A DNA stretch of 64,000 nt from contig CAJQOH010000006.1 of NCBI GenBank assembly GCA_905479915.1, positions 17,446 to 81,445 of the forward strand, given 5' to 3'. Below the pieces are notes generated by a model, which was not told the origin of the DNA, searched no databases, and saw only the letters and a list, made by a program, of their open reading frames with translations. The stretch comes from an uncultured Flavobacteriales bacterium. GTDB lineage: Bacteria > Bacteroidota > Bacteroidia > Flavobacteriales_E > Vicingaceae. The position numbers and the translations under genes are program-made. Below, one piece after another: positions 30,846 to 40,633 of the stretch (position 1 is the first letter of the stretch; the number at the start of each line of letters is the position of its first letter).

Positions 30846-32972
30846 TTATTGAATAGCTACTCCTAAATTAAAGAAGGTGAAAGCCCAAACATCAGCCCAT
30901 TCGTCAATCAGTTTGTTTTTAGGCTTTCCGGCACCATGCCCAGCTTTTGCTTCAATACGAATAAGCATAGGGTTGTTACTTGTATTTTGCTTTTGAAGTT
31001 CTGCAGCAAACTTAAATGAGTGTGCAGGTACTACTCTGTCATCATGATCGGCAGTCATTATCATTGTTGCAGGATAGTCTATTGGTTTAACATTATGTAA
31101 AGGAGAATACGTCATTAAATTCTTAAAATCTGCTTCATTATCACTAGAACCATATTCTGTAGCCCAAGCCCAACCAATGGTAAATTTGTGGTAACGCAAC
31201 ATGTCTAATACTCCAACACCAGGGAGTGCTACGGCTGCTAAATTTGGCTCTTGCGTCATAGTAGCGCCAACCAATAAACCTCCATTAGATCGACCATGTA
31301 TTGCAAGCTTTTCTGTAGAAGTGTATTTGTTGTCTTTTAAGTAATTCCCAGCACCAATAAAATCATTAAACACGTTTTGTTTATTCATCAACATTCCTGC
31401 TTCATGCCATTTTTCTCCATATTCATTTCCACCTCTTAAAGTAACTACAGCATAAATACCTCCGTTTTGCATAAACACTGCATTGGTAACACTAAATGAA
31501 GGTTTGATGCTAATTTGGAATCCTCCATAACCATAAAGTAATGTAGGGTTGGAACCATCCATTTTAATTCCTTTTTTGTGGGTGATGAACATTGGAATTT
31601 CTTCACCATCCTTACTTTTAAACCTCACTTGTTTGGTTTCATACTCATCCGCATTAAAATCAATAGCAGGTTTAAAATAGAGTTCGCTTGTTAAGTTGTC
31701 TGTATTAATTTTATAGCTAGATTTTGGAGTGGTAAAAGAAGTAAAAGAGTAGTAACCAGTAGATTCTCCTTTGTTTCCACTAACACCACCACTAATTCCT
31801 ATACCAGGCAATTCTAGGTCTTTCATGTAAGCTCCATCTAATGAATAGATTTCTATTTTGCTTTGAACATCTTTAAGGTAGCTGGCAAACATTTTATCCC
31901 CAACGGTACTTACATGTTCTAAAACGTAATCTTTTGTAGGGATAAAATCCTTCCATCTGTCTTTATTTGGCTCCATCATAGTTGTTTTCACAACTCTTTT
32001 GTTTGGGGCTTTATAATCCGTAAAAATTAATAGGTCGTCACCATTGTTGTCCATCAAATAACTGTTGTTATCAAAGTCATTAATAAAAGTAATGAACTGA
32101 CTGTCTGATTCTGATAAATCTTTGATATGAAGAGAATTGCCACTTGTTCCTTCAACTCCATTAACCGATAGGAAATGTCCATCTTCAGTAACACTTGCAT
32201 AGTGGTTTCTTAAAGGGTGTTCTTTGTCTTCAAATACAATTTTATCTTCGGTTTGTTCCGTTCCTATTTTGTGATAGAATACTTTATGAAATTCATTTTT
32301 ATTGGAAAATTCTTTTCCTTTTTCTGGAGCATCATAACCACTGTAAAAGAACCCGTCTCTAAACCAAGAAATACCAGAAAACTTCGACCATAATATTTTG
32401 TCTTTCAACATTTCTTTAGTTGCTAAGTCCATAACCACTATTTCTTTCCAATCAGAACCAGATTCAGAAAAAGTATACCCTAAATACTTATGGTCTTTTG
32501 ATACACTTAAACCACCTATAGAAGTTGTACCATCATCAGACATTGTATTTGGATCCAATAGAATTTCTTCAGTACCATTTTCACCATTTTTGATGTAGTA
32601 AACAGATTGGTTTTGTTTGCCATCATTTTTAGAATAGATGAAGTATTCTCCATGCTTTTGTGGAGTGCTAACCGTTTCATAATCCCATAGTTTGGTAAGC
32701 TGTTTCTTTAGTTTTCCTCTAAATGGAATTTTAGCGATGTAATCGTTGGTCAATACATTTTGGGCAGCTACCCATTCACTAGTTTCAGCAGAAGTATCAT
32801 CTTCTAACCATCTGTAAGGGTCAGAGATTAATGTTCCGAAATAGTCGTCAACAACTGTAGAGTCTTGTCTAGAGTTGGGGTAGTTATAGCTTGTTTTTTC
32901 CTTTTGAGGAGCTTCTGATGAACAGCTGAATAAAATTGCTGCTGCAGCAATAACGAATACATTTAGTTTCAT
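30846..32972 (-). CDS. Prolyl oligopeptidase (S9A), lipoprotein
   Basis: 708 residues. Lipobox LFSC (Cys17), so it is exported and lipid-anchored. The seven-bladed propeller (from SDPYRWLEDD on) is followed by the catalytic domain. It has PTLLYGYGGFQIS, nucleophile elbow HGRSNGGLLVG, acid in MTADHDDRVVPAHSFKF and His in KAGHGAGKP. It cleaves short peptides after Pro. The size and domain order match the family well. Confidence 0.94.
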   Translation of the reverse strand: MKLNVFVIAAAAILFSCSSEAPQKEKTSYNYPNSRQDSTVVDDYFGTLISDPYRWLEDDTSAETSEWVAAQNVLTNDYIAKIPFRGKLKKQLTKLWDYETVSTPQKHGEYFIYSKNDGKQNQSVYYIKNGENGTEEILLDPNTMSDDGTTSIGGLSVSKDHKYLGYTFSESGSDWKEIVVMDLATKEMLKDKILWSKFSGISWFRDGFFYSGYDAPEKGKEFSNKNEFHKVFYHKIGTEQTEDKIVFEDKEHPLRNHYASVTEDGHFLSVNGVEGTSGNSLHIKDLSESDSQFITFINDFDNNSYLMDNNGDDLLIFTDYKAPNKRVVKTTMMEPNKDRWKDFIPTKDYVLEHVSTVGDKMFASYLKDVQSKIEIYSLDGAYMKDLELPGIGISGGVSGNKGESTGYYSFTSFTTPKSSYKINTDNLTSELYFKPAIDFNADEYETKQVRFKSKDGEEIPMFITHKKGIKMDGSNPTLLYGYGGFQISIKPSFSVTNAVFMQNGGIYAVVTLRGGNEYGEKWHEAGMLMNKQNVFNDFIGAGNYLKDNKYTSTEKLAIHGRSNGGLLVGATMTQEPNLAAVALPGVGVLDMLRYHKFTIGWAWATEYGSSDNEADFKNLMTYSPLHNVKPIDYPATMIMTADHDDRVVPAHSFKFAAELQKQNTSNNPMLIRIEAKAGHGAGKPKNKLIDEWADVWAFTFFNLGVAIQ

Positions 32973-33031
32973 ATTTTTCTTTTAAGAATAGGATCGTAAA
33001 TGTAATTAAAAAAAGAGCTTAGAGATTATTA

Positions 33032-33613
33032 TTACTTGCTGTAACTGTAGTGTCCAATGATTTTGTAGTTGAACAGGCAGTCTTCTAAAACTTGGCCAGC
33101 GCCTATGTTGTGAACAATTAGATTTCTTTTTCCGTCAGGTGATTTTTTGTTGACAACTATTCCAATATGAGTTGTTGCGCCACCTAGGTTCCAGCATACA
33201 ATATCACCAGGTAAATAATCCGATGCATTTTGTGTTATTTGTTTTGTAGTTCCTTTTCTGCTAAAGAATTGCATAAGGTTAGGAACTCTTCTGTGATCAA
33301 TATTTTTATCTGTTGTTTTAAGCTTCCATATTTTGGGGTATAAATTGAAATTGGCTTTCATGTCTTCATGAACCTCTTTTTGTAAGTCTACACCCACCTT
33401 TCTATAAGCTCTTATCACAACATCTGTGCAAACTCCTTTGTTAGCAGGAACATCTCCATTAGGGTATTTTATTGAAAAGTAACTGGGGTCGTAGGTTACT
33501 TTTTGCTTTATTAATTCTAATGCTGATTTGGATAGGCTACTTTGTTCCGAACTTATTTGTGAGAAACAAATGTGGAAAGTTAGTAGTGATAGGAATAGTA
33601 GTAGATTTTTCAT
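33032..33613 (-). CDS. DUF1287 (NlpC/P60-like) exported protein
   Basis: 193 residues with a signal peptide (FHICFSQ). A DUF1287 domain follows: KVTYDPSYFSIKYPNGDVP, then GVCTDVVIRAYR with the likely catalytic Cys, DMKANFNLYPKIWKL, DYLPGDIVCWNLGGATTHIGIV with the likely His, and VHNIGAGQVLED. Related to NlpC/P60 hydrolases and YijF; a cell-wall or peptide amidase function is probable but unproven. Confidence 0.88.
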   Translation of the reverse strand: MKNLLLFLSLLTFHICFSQISSEQSSLSKSALELIKQKVTYDPSYFSIKYPNGDVPANKGVCTDVVIRAYRKVGVDLQKEVHEDMKANFNLYPKIWKLKTTDKNIDHRRVPNLMQFFSRKGTTKQITQNASDYLPGDIVCWNLGGATTHIGIVVNKKSPDGKRNLIVHNIGAGQVLEDCLFNYKIIGHYSYSK

Positions 33614-33686
33614 CTAAAGTTTAATGTGTTATCATAGATAACAACAAATAAGACTTAAATATTGTTTTACTGAAGGGGAAAGTCGA

Positions 33687-34193
33687 TTATTGACATCTAC
33701 TCTCGGTAGTCCAAGTGTTAAGGTAGACTGTTTTTAAGGTAACATCTCCCATCTTTTTTTCAAAGGTTTGCACTTTACCAGGGATAAGGTAAAAATGTCC
33801 GTGCATGTTTTGATAGTAGCGAAGCATTAGTTGCTTACAAGTAATAGAAGCTCCTCTTACGGTGTAAACTTTTATGATTGCCATTCTTTTTCCGGCAGAA
33901 ATAACTTTGTAAGAATCAAAAAACAACCGTTTTTCAACGAGTTTTTTTTCTTCTATCATTGCTAATTCATCTTCATGAAGAAACCCCATGGTTCTTTTTC
34001 CGGCCTGAAGATGGTCCATAAATTCGGTAATGAGTTTTACTGTGTTTAATGTTTTTGGAACATAAACAACATCACTAACAAACTTATTTTTTGAAGGGAT
34101 AATGGTGTCTGAAGGTAAAACAATACTCGTTGCTTTTGTGTTTAGAGAAACTAAACTCAAAAGCAACGAAATTATAATTAGGGTACACCTCAT
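33687..34193 (-). CDS. Exported hypothetical protein
   Basis: 168 residues with signal peptide (ending near NTKA). Then a mixed domain with KTLNTVKLITEFMDHLQAG, KRLFFDSYKVISAGKRMAIIKVYTV and RYYQNMHGHFYLIPGKVQTF. It ends in a basic Cys-containing tail. No recognised family. Confidence 0.6.
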   Translation of the reverse strand: MRCTLIIISLLLSLVSLNTKATSIVLPSDTIIPSKNKFVSDVVYVPKTLNTVKLITEFMDHLQAGKRTMGFLHEDELAMIEEKKLVEKRLFFDSYKVISAGKRMAIIKVYTVRGASITCKQLMLRYYQNMHGHFYLIPGKVQTFEKKMGDVTLKTVYLNTWTTESRCQ

Positions 34194-34235
34194 TAAGTGG
34201 TATTAATCAAATATTAGGCCAATAAAAAGGCTGTT

Positions 34236-34595
34236 TTAAAATGGTAAATCATCGTCTCCAGCAGGAGCATCATCAATTGCAGGAGCAGGAGCTGCACCAC
34301 CAGCTGCAGCAGCTTGTCCAGCAGGATTGATTTTCCATGCATCAATGTTGTGGTAATATTTACCGTTAAATTCTCTTGATGAAATGTTAAAAGCTACTTC
34401 AACTTCTTGTCCTTCACCATAGTTTCTTAACATCTCTATTTTGTCGTCACCAAATAAGCTAAAACAAACTTCAGGGTTGTATTGAGCACCTGTGTCAATT
34501 ACAAAACCTTGTTTTTTCCATTCTTTTCCAGCTTTACTAGTACCGCTTTCTATACTTAATACTTTTGTAATTCTTCCTTTTACTGCTAAACTCAT
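34236..34595 (-). CDS. DUF3127 protein with SSB-like acidic tail
   Basis: 119 residues. An OB-fold-like domain (MSLAVKGRITKVLSIESGTS, then KEWKKQGFVIDTG, GQEVEVAFNISSREFNGKYY) is followed by an Ala/Pro linker. The C-terminal tip is DDDLPF, the same pattern as the SSB protein tail (DDDIPF) that docks RecO, RecQ, PriA and others. Family DUF3127 is common in Bacteroidota and unassigned. A single-strand DNA or RNA binding role with SSB-type partners is likely, by inference. Confidence 0.85.
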   Translation of the reverse strand: MSLAVKGRITKVLSIESGTSKAGKEWKKQGFVIDTGAQYNPEVCFSLFGDDKIEMLRNYGEGQEVEVAFNISSREFNGKYYHNIDAWKINPAGQAAAAGGAAPAPAIDDAPAGDDDLPF

Positions 34596-34679
34596 AATTC
34601 TTTTTTTAATTGGAGAACAAATCTAATTATTACCGAAGTTTTAGCCGATTTTAGATTTCACAACTTATTAACATTTCTA

Positions 34680-36215
34680 CTATTTATAAGCCATCAATTC
34701 TCTTAGTATTTCAATTCCTTGGTTTGGAGAGAAACTTTCTGCAGTTAAATGCTTGTAGTTTTTAATGTTTTTGAATTGCTCGGAATTAATAACAGAAATC
34801 ATCCCATTATCATTTACAAACCATGCAACTGTAGGTGATTTTTTATAATACTTTACCTTACTGTCTTGTTCGTACGTACCAAGTGTTACTACAGAATTTC
34901 TAGTTGTATTGGCAACAAAGTATTGGTTGAATTTAAGTTGTACGCTATCTGTATTTAAAATAGTCTTTTTTGCCATTAATTGAGGTTGCATTCTTGGAGT
35001 ATCACAATTGTATATTCCAAATCCTGCAATTGAAAATTCTCTAATTATAGAACTTCTTACTTCTGTTCCTAAAGTCATTCCTGAATGATCGTTATAAGCT
35101 TCAAAATCATCTTCATAATTATTTGCTAAAGCCTGATATTCTGATTTTTCTTGATGGTATTGGTTTATGGCTTGTAGATAAAATTCATCCTTAACCACTG
35201 GGTAAACAGTAAGAGAAATGCTCGAATCTTCTCGTGTTAGTTGTAAAGTATAATTGTCTTTAATCTTAGAATCAGAAAGAGTAGCTCCTTGCCATTGTAT
35301 TTTGTAAATAATTGGGTCAAACTTTTCTTCACTTTCATTAATTTCAAATATCGTTCCTTCATATTGGTCTAATTCGGGATAATTCTCTTTGTTTACCTTC
35401 AGGTCTAAACTATACTTCATTTTGCTTTGTTTCACAGGAGGTATTAGTTCTAAAGCTTCTTGACTTTGGTTGAGAGAGATTTCTTTTTTATTCTGAGATA
35501 ACTTATTTGGAGGTTTAATAGCTTTAATATTCTGATTTTCTATTGACCAAACACCACTTTGTTCATCTAAACTGTAAAAGCTATAGCCATCATCAGAGGT
35601 AGTAGAATTAAATCTAAAGTCGATAGTTTTTCCTACACTTAGTTGTAATGGAGTTTCGTTTTGAAATGCTTTTATATCTAACATTCCTGCTGATTCAAAA
35701 GTGTAAGTTGTTCCCGCAGAATCATAATCCATTGGGATTCCACTCAAAAAGAAATCTACAGGGTTTCTCAACTCTCTGTAATGAATTTGAGCAATTCCTG
35801 TAATAAGAATTCCATTTTCATCGGTTAAACTATTTTTTGAAATATTAAAGGTTGTTCCGCTTTTAGTTGTTATTTCTTCATCTTTAGAGCAGTCAACTTC
35901 AAATATTTCATATTTAATATCGTACTCCATAAATGGCGGTTTTACGCTAGTCAATTGATTTAATCTATCAGCAGGTTGGTAAGTAAATTCTCCATCTGGA
36001 GTATCGCTTTGTATGTTAGTATTGTCGTTAAATAAAAATATAGATGCAATTAATATAATTGATGCTACTCCAGCAGTCCCCCAATATTTAAAGGATTTTA
36101 AGTAAGCGTTTCCTTTTGGTTTAACTTGTTTTAATGTTTTATTAAAATCTTTGTTTTTTAATATTTGCTCTTCTGATAGGGCTGGTCGGTTTTTTTTATA
36201 ATTTGTATGATTCAT
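34680..36215 (-). CDS. Membrane-anchored protein paired with the ECF sigma factor (possible anti-sigma)
   Basis: 511 residues. A basic cytosolic N-terminus of about 50 residues (ALSEEQILKNKDFNKTL), one membrane helix (about 49-66, GVASIILIASIFLF), and a long outside domain. The outside domain includes EEITTKSGTTFNISKNSL, GIAQIHYRELRNPVDFFLSGIPM and FESAGMLDIKAFQNETP. Such cell-surface domains follow sigma factors in Flavobacteriia. It is six bases from the sigma gene. The topology suits a regulator of the sigma factor; the short N-tail would bind it. Binding is inferred from position only. Confidence 0.65.
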   Translation of the reverse strand: MNHTNYKKNRPALSEEQILKNKDFNKTLKQVKPKGNAYLKSFKYWGTAGVASIILIASIFLFNDNTNIQSDTPDGEFTYQPADRLNQLTSVKPPFMEYDIKYEIFEVDCSKDEEITTKSGTTFNISKNSLTDENGILITGIAQIHYRELRNPVDFFLSGIPMDYDSAGTTYTFESAGMLDIKAFQNETPLQLSVGKTIDFRFNSTTSDDGYSFYSLDEQSGVWSIENQNIKAIKPPNKLSQNKKEISLNQSQEALELIPPVKQSKMKYSLDLKVNKENYPELDQYEGTIFEINESEEKFDPIIYKIQWQGATLSDSKIKDNYTLQLTREDSSISLTVYPVVKDEFYLQAINQYHQEKSEYQALANNYEDDFEAYNDHSGMTLGTEVRSSIIREFSIAGFGIYNCDTPRMQPQLMAKKTILNTDSVQLKFNQYFVANTTRNSVVTLGTYEQDSKVKYYKKSPTVAWFVNDNGMISVINSEQFKNIKNYKHLTAESFSPNQGIEILRELMAYK

Positions 36216-36221
36216 GGCGTT

Positions 36222-36797
36222 TTATTTTGAGATTGGGATAAGGATAGATTTAAGTTTTTGAACAACTCTAAAGGTTTTTACTTTGGCATTGTTTTCTGTC
36301 ATATTCAAAATGTTGCTAATTTCGAAATAAGAACGTTTTTCAAAGTATTTCATCTCTATTAATTCGGTTTCTTTTTCGTTTAGCTCCTTTATGGCATCAA
36401 CAAGAAGCTCCGTTTTGTTTATAGTAACTACTTCAATGTCATTAGTAAGATTTTGAATATCTTCGCTAGTAAAGTTTACCTGTCTTAGTTTATTATTCTT
36501 TTTATATTCTAAATAAACTGTATTACGGGCAATTCTAAAAAGCCAAGATGCAAACGGAACCCCCATAAATTTATATGATCCGATGTTCTCCATAGCCTTA
36601 ATAAAAATTTCTGAAGTAATATCTGCGGCTTGACTTTCATTTTGAACTCTTTGATAGACAAATTGAAATATTCTAACATAATATCTATCATAAAGAACAT
36701 TAAAATGGGTCAAATCCTTTTTTGCCTTTTTAATATCATTCACTTCCGAAGATAGTTGATGAACAGTGAAATGGTGTTCTGATTTTTCTGGGTTCAT
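36222..36797 (-). CDS. ECF-type RNA polymerase sigma-70 factor
   Basis: 191 residues. Sigma region 2 is at about 30-100: YDRYYVRIFQFVYQRVQNES, then PFASWLFRIARNTVYLEYKK. Region 4 is at about 130-185: LNEKETELIEMKYFEKRSYFEIS, MTENNAKVKTFRVVQKLK, a helix-turn-helix for the -35 region. It lies between an LRR protein and a membrane partner. It probably directs these genes or other envelope genes in response to a surface signal. Confidence 0.92.
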   Translation of the reverse strand: MNPEKSEHHFTVHQLSSEVNDIKKAKKDLTHFNVLYDRYYVRIFQFVYQRVQNESQAADITSEIFIKAMENIGSYKFMGVPFASWLFRIARNTVYLEYKKNNKLRQVNFTSEDIQNLTNDIEVVTINKTELLVDAIKELNEKETELIEMKYFEKRSYFEISNILNMTENNAKVKTFRVVQKLKSILIPISK

Positions 36798-36857
36798 AGT
36801 TGTTGTTTTAAACTATAAGTTCAACTCTTAAAAAAGTTACAGGTAAAATTGAAAAAA

Positions 36858-39077
36858 TTAAAAATTAAGTTCATCCCGTAACATTTGTACAGACCCAAAC
36901 TTAGAATTAACGGTTTTGAGGGTGAATTTAAACCTCTTGTTTTTAGGGAATTGAATATTTTGGTATTCGCTACTTTTAACAAAACCAATATCATCATTTC
37001 TTAATTGAGCAATAATAACTGAATTTGAGCCTGGTATTAAATTTAAACGAAGTGTATTTATACCTAACGATCCCTCATAACTTTGGTAGGTATTATTCTC
37101 TGTATTGATAATTAAAACCTTTTTTACAGCAAGCATATTACTATCTACATCTTGATAAAGTGATTTTATAGATAAGACTGAAGAAGTGTCTGTATTTTGA
37201 TTATTCGTATTTGTTGTTTTCCAAAGGTATCCTCTTGAGAAACCGTCTAAATCAATACTTCTTTCAATATTGTTGATGCTGGCAGCTGCATTGCCCATAG
37301 CTTTTCTTTCATTAGCAATCACTTTATCATAATAAATTAACCAATCTTCTCTACTCAATTCTCGTTCCTCTTCACTCATGTAGTTTTTCTGAAAAGAAAG
37401 CCACCTTTTTTTGTCAGCTAACTTTCTGCTACTGGCTAATTTTCTTTTATCTCTTAAGTTATGTTTTTCAAATCTTTTTTTTCTTCTATCTAAAGATTTT
37501 GAATAACGAGCATATCTTTTAACATAGGTTTTTTGAGCATCATCAAGACTCCTGTTGTAGGAGTTGTATCTAGGGAATGCTAAGATTTCAGAAAAACCAT
37601 CAATATCTTTTAGTTTTATAGCAAAATTCTGTTCTTCATTGTTGTAGGTAATCCTGACATCAGTCCACATTTTCCATTTATTCCAATAACCCCAATATTT
37701 GGGTTTAAACCATTTGTAATCCTTTTTTACCAAAAACTTCGTTTTAAATTCTTTTGGTGTAAGGTTTCCAACATAAACCCAAGACATTCCAATAAATGCA
37801 TTTAATTCAGGATTACTTCGGTTTAAGGTAGTCATACTATAGCTAGAGAATTTAAACCATAGATCATCTTTTACTTTAGAATTAGCGGCCAATCTAAACT
37901 TTTCATAAGAACTTGGGTTTGTATTAATATATTGGATCTTAGTAGTGTTAGCATAAGTCGTATCAATAAACCGTTCTTCAAACATTGTTGAATCAAATGT
38001 TGAAAATCTTCTAATTCTGAATACTTCTGGGTAATGGACATAAGCCTGAGAATATATCTTGAGTTTATTCTTTTCTACTTTTAGTTCTCCAAAAGTAATG
38101 TTGTTTGTTTGTTTGTTTGTTTGTTTGTTTGTTTGTTTCTCTTGTTCAATTGATGTAGATCCTTTGTCTGATTCATCCTCAAGATTATCTCCTGTGTTGA
38201 TTGGTTTAGAGGGAACTTCGTTAACTATTTCTTCTTTATCTAAAGTATTGTTGTCAGCCTCAATTTGTTTATCAATAGAATCATCTATATCAATTTCTTT
38301 TACTTCAGCATTAGGAAAAAGCTCTTTTAATCGTGCTTTTTCTTTATCAGTTAAACCTTCATCTAAAGCTATATACTTTAGATTAATATTTTGAACTTTT
38401 TCCAGGCTACTTGCTGCATCTCCTATTAAGTTTCCCTCAATGGAAAGTTCTTCTAAACTTCTCATTTCACTAATTCCTTCAGGTAAATCTTCTAAATAAT
38501 TATTACTAATATCTAATGTTTTTAGATTTGATAAAGTTTTAATATTGTTAGGTAAATCGGTTATGCTATTTACTGGTAAATAAACCTCATTTAAGTTAGG
38601 GAGATAGGTGAGTTGTTCTATTGTTTTTTCTAAGTTTAAGTTATTGTTGTTAGAAATATTAATAGAGGTTAAGTTTCCTAATAGTTTAATATTGTTGGGA
38701 AGCTTCTTGAGATCATTGTCTTTTAATGACAGGTAGGTAAAGTTGTTATTTTTACTTAAACTATTAAAAAGTTTTGAGAGGTTAATTTCAGGTGATTTGT
38801 CTATTGTTAGAGAAGTAAGATTGGTTAAAGCTTCTAGTTTATTTCCAGTTATTTTATCATCATAATTAGAGATGTATAAACCTTTAAGGTTAGAGTATTT
38901 GTTAAGTTCATCAAAAACCTTTGGGCAATTATCTGTGTTACAATCTAAGTAAAGGTATTTTACAGTAGATGAGTTTTCTGTGGCATTGTTAATATCCAGG
39001 TACTTGGTTACACTTTTATTCTGACTAAAAACTGTCAATGTGTATAGACAGTAAATTGTGAGTAAAATATTTTTCAT
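36858..39077 (-). CDS. Exported LRR protein with an (AAAC)9 coding repeat
   Basis: 739 residues, signal peptide ending in VFSQ. Residues about 45-260 contain leucine-rich repeats (LTSLTIDKSPEINLSKLF, LKTLDISNNYLEDLPEGI, LEELSIEGNLIG). An acidic linker and a KQTN repeat (about 313-325) follow, encoded by nine AAAC units. The C-terminal half has an aromatic/basic domain (VHYPEVFRIRRFSTFD, WFKPKYWGYWNKWKMW) and a Lys/Arg-rich region, then beta-rich strands. Gain or loss of one 4-base unit would shift the frame and stop the protein early, so expression can switch on and off. First gene before the ECF sigma gene (60-base gap), so it may be sensor, ligand binder or target. Confidence 0.78.
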   Translation of the reverse strand: MKNILLTIYCLYTLTVFSQNKSVTKYLDINNATENSSTVKYLYLDCNTDNCPKVFDELNKYSNLKGLYISNYDDKITGNKLEALTNLTSLTIDKSPEINLSKLFNSLSKNNNFTYLSLKDNDLKKLPNNIKLLGNLTSINISNNNNLNLEKTIEQLTYLPNLNEVYLPVNSITDLPNNIKTLSNLKTLDISNNYLEDLPEGISEMRSLEELSIEGNLIGDAASSLEKVQNINLKYIALDEGLTDKEKARLKELFPNAEVKEIDIDDSIDKQIEADNNTLDKEEIVNEVPSKPINTGDNLEDESDKGSTSIEQEKQTNKQTNKQTNNITFGELKVEKNKLKIYSQAYVHYPEVFRIRRFSTFDSTMFEERFIDTTYANTTKIQYINTNPSSYEKFRLAANSKVKDDLWFKFSSYSMTTLNRSNPELNAFIGMSWVYVGNLTPKEFKTKFLVKKDYKWFKPKYWGYWNKWKMWTDVRITYNNEEQNFAIKLKDIDGFSEILAFPRYNSYNRSLDDAQKTYVKRYARYSKSLDRRKKRFEKHNLRDKRKLASSRKLADKKRWLSFQKNYMSEEERELSREDWLIYYDKVIANERKAMGNAAASINNIERSIDLDGFSRGYLWKTTNTNNQNTDTSSVLSIKSLYQDVDSNMLAVKKVLIINTENNTYQSYEGSLGINTLRLNLIPGSNSVIIAQLRNDDIGFVKSSEYQNIQFPKNKRFKFTLKTVNSKFGSVQMLRDELNF
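38103..38138 (-). repeat. Tetranucleotide tandem repeat, nine GTTT units (AAAC on coding strand)
   Basis: Nine perfect GTTT units on the plus strand inside the LRR gene, with partial TT before. The unit length is not a multiple of three, the classic condition for slipped-strand phase variation. Confidence 0.92.
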
Positions 39078-39136
39078 AAAGTATATCTTTTTCTATATAA
39101 TGAATAAAGTTTAAAAAGTTACAATATTGAGTTCAG

Positions 39137-40633
39137 TTAAATAGCTATCCCAAAAACAAACTTTGCCATTAAATAAAATACAGTGGTAACAATTAATACT
39201 CCCCAAAGATTAAAGAGAATTCCTGCACGTATCATTTGTTTTATTTTAACATGACCTGAACCAAAAATTATTGCTTGAGTAGGAGAGGCTATAGGCATCA
39301 TAAAAGCACAACTCGCAGAAAGTGTTGCTGGTATCATTAATATTCTCGGGTCTAAACCTAAAACGGCACTAGCTTTTGCAAGGATAGGGAGTATTAAATT
39401 TGTTGTAGCTGTGTTGGATGTGATTTCCGTTAAAAAGGTTAGTACAAAACAAACGATTAGAACGATTAAGATGGGAGAATCAATTTCTAAATTGGCAAAT
39501 AAATTTCCAATTACATTTGATAATCCACTGCTATTAAATCCACCAGCAATAGCAAATCCACCACCAAATAGCAATAAAATTCCCCAAGGCAATTCACGTG
39601 CTTTGTTCCATGTAAGTAATTTTTCTGTTGGTCTGTCAGTTGAAGGAATTAAGAATAATAAAAGAGATGTAGCTACGGCAATTGATGCATCACTAACCAT
39701 TTCTAAATTAAATACACTTCGCCAACCGTGTATTGTAAAAGATTCACTTAAAGTAATGTCTGAACCAGTAACCCAAAGAATTGCTGCTAATAAGAATATT
39801 ATTCCTGAAGCCATTTCATCTCTTCTTACTTTTCCTAACCCCTTTAATAAGTTTTTGATGATATCATTACCGTCAAAAATATTGCCTTTAGGCATTCTAA
39901 AGATCACCTTGGTCATTAACAACCAACCAGTAAAAAGGAATGTTACCGCAACAGGTAATCCCATCATCATCCATTGTGTAAACCCTACTTGAGGTAAATT
40001 AGGGAATAATTCATGATACATTTCCATAAAAACCATGTTAGGAGGAGTTCCAATTAGCGTTGCCATTCCTCCAATATCAGCAGAATAAGCTATACCAAGC
40101 ATTAAGGCTACTGCAAATTTTGAAAGGAGTTTCTCAGTGTTTTTAACTTCTTTTATTTCTTGAATAATTGATAGTCCGATAGGCATCATTACCATTACAG
40201 AAGCAGTATTGGAAATCCACATGCTTAAACCAGCAGTAGCAATCATAAACCCTAAAACTAAATTGGCAGGTTTGCTCCCGATCAGATTTACTATATGCAG
40301 TGCTATTCTTTTGTGGAGATTGGAGTTTTGAATTCCTTGGGCGAGCATCAATCCTCCTAAGAATAAAAAGATAATTTCTTTACCAAAAAATAAGGCAGTG
40401 CTTTTAGTATCTAATATGCCAAACAGCGGAAACAAAAAGATTGGGAATAATGAAGTGATGGCTATTGGTACAATTTCAAAAATCCAAAAAACAGCCATAA
40501 CAATTACTATGGCAGCCATTATTGGGGCTTGAGGATATTCGTTTGAAGGGACAATAGAATAGCAAATTGCAGCAAGTACAAGTGCCAATAATCCATAGAT
40601 CCATTTGCGTTTAAATAAACTAAAGTCACTCAT
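39137..40633 (-). CDS. SLC13/DASS family anion symporter
   Basis: 498 residues with about 11-13 membrane helices. The two Ser-Asn-Thr signatures of the DASS family are visible: WISNTASVMVMMPIG and TEITSNTATTNLILPIL. So is GTPPNMVFMEMY. These carry dicarboxylates, citrate or sulfate with Na+. Dicarboxylate is the usual substrate in Bacteroidota. Its start overlaps the MFS gene by 8 bases, so both are likely translated together. Confidence 0.9.
   Translation of the reverse strand: MSDFSLFKRKWIYGLLALVLAAICYSIVPSNEYPQAPIMAAIVIVMAVFWIFEIVPIAITSLFPIFLFPLFGILDTKSTALFFGKEIIFLFLGGLMLAQGIQNSNLHKRIALHIVNLIGSKPANLVLGFMIATAGLSMWISNTASVMVMMPIGLSIIQEIKEVKNTEKLLSKFAVALMLGIAYSADIGGMATLIGTPPNMVFMEMYHELFPNLPQVGFTQWMMMGLPVAVTFLFTGWLLMTKVIFRMPKGNIFDGNDIIKNLLKGLGKVRRDEMASGIIFLLAAILWVTGSDITLSESFTIHGWRSVFNLEMVSDASIAVATSLLLFLIPSTDRPTEKLLTWNKARELPWGILLLFGGGFAIAGGFNSSGLSNVIGNLFANLEIDSPILIVLIVCFVLTFLTEITSNTATTNLILPILAKASAVLGLDPRILMIPATLSASCAFMMPIASPTQAIIFGSGHVKIKQMIRAGILFNLWGVLIVTTVFYLMAKFVFGIAI

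Noticed and set aside
38103..38138. CRISPR or transposon end
   Set aside because: It is a pure tetranucleotide microsatellite inside a coding frame.
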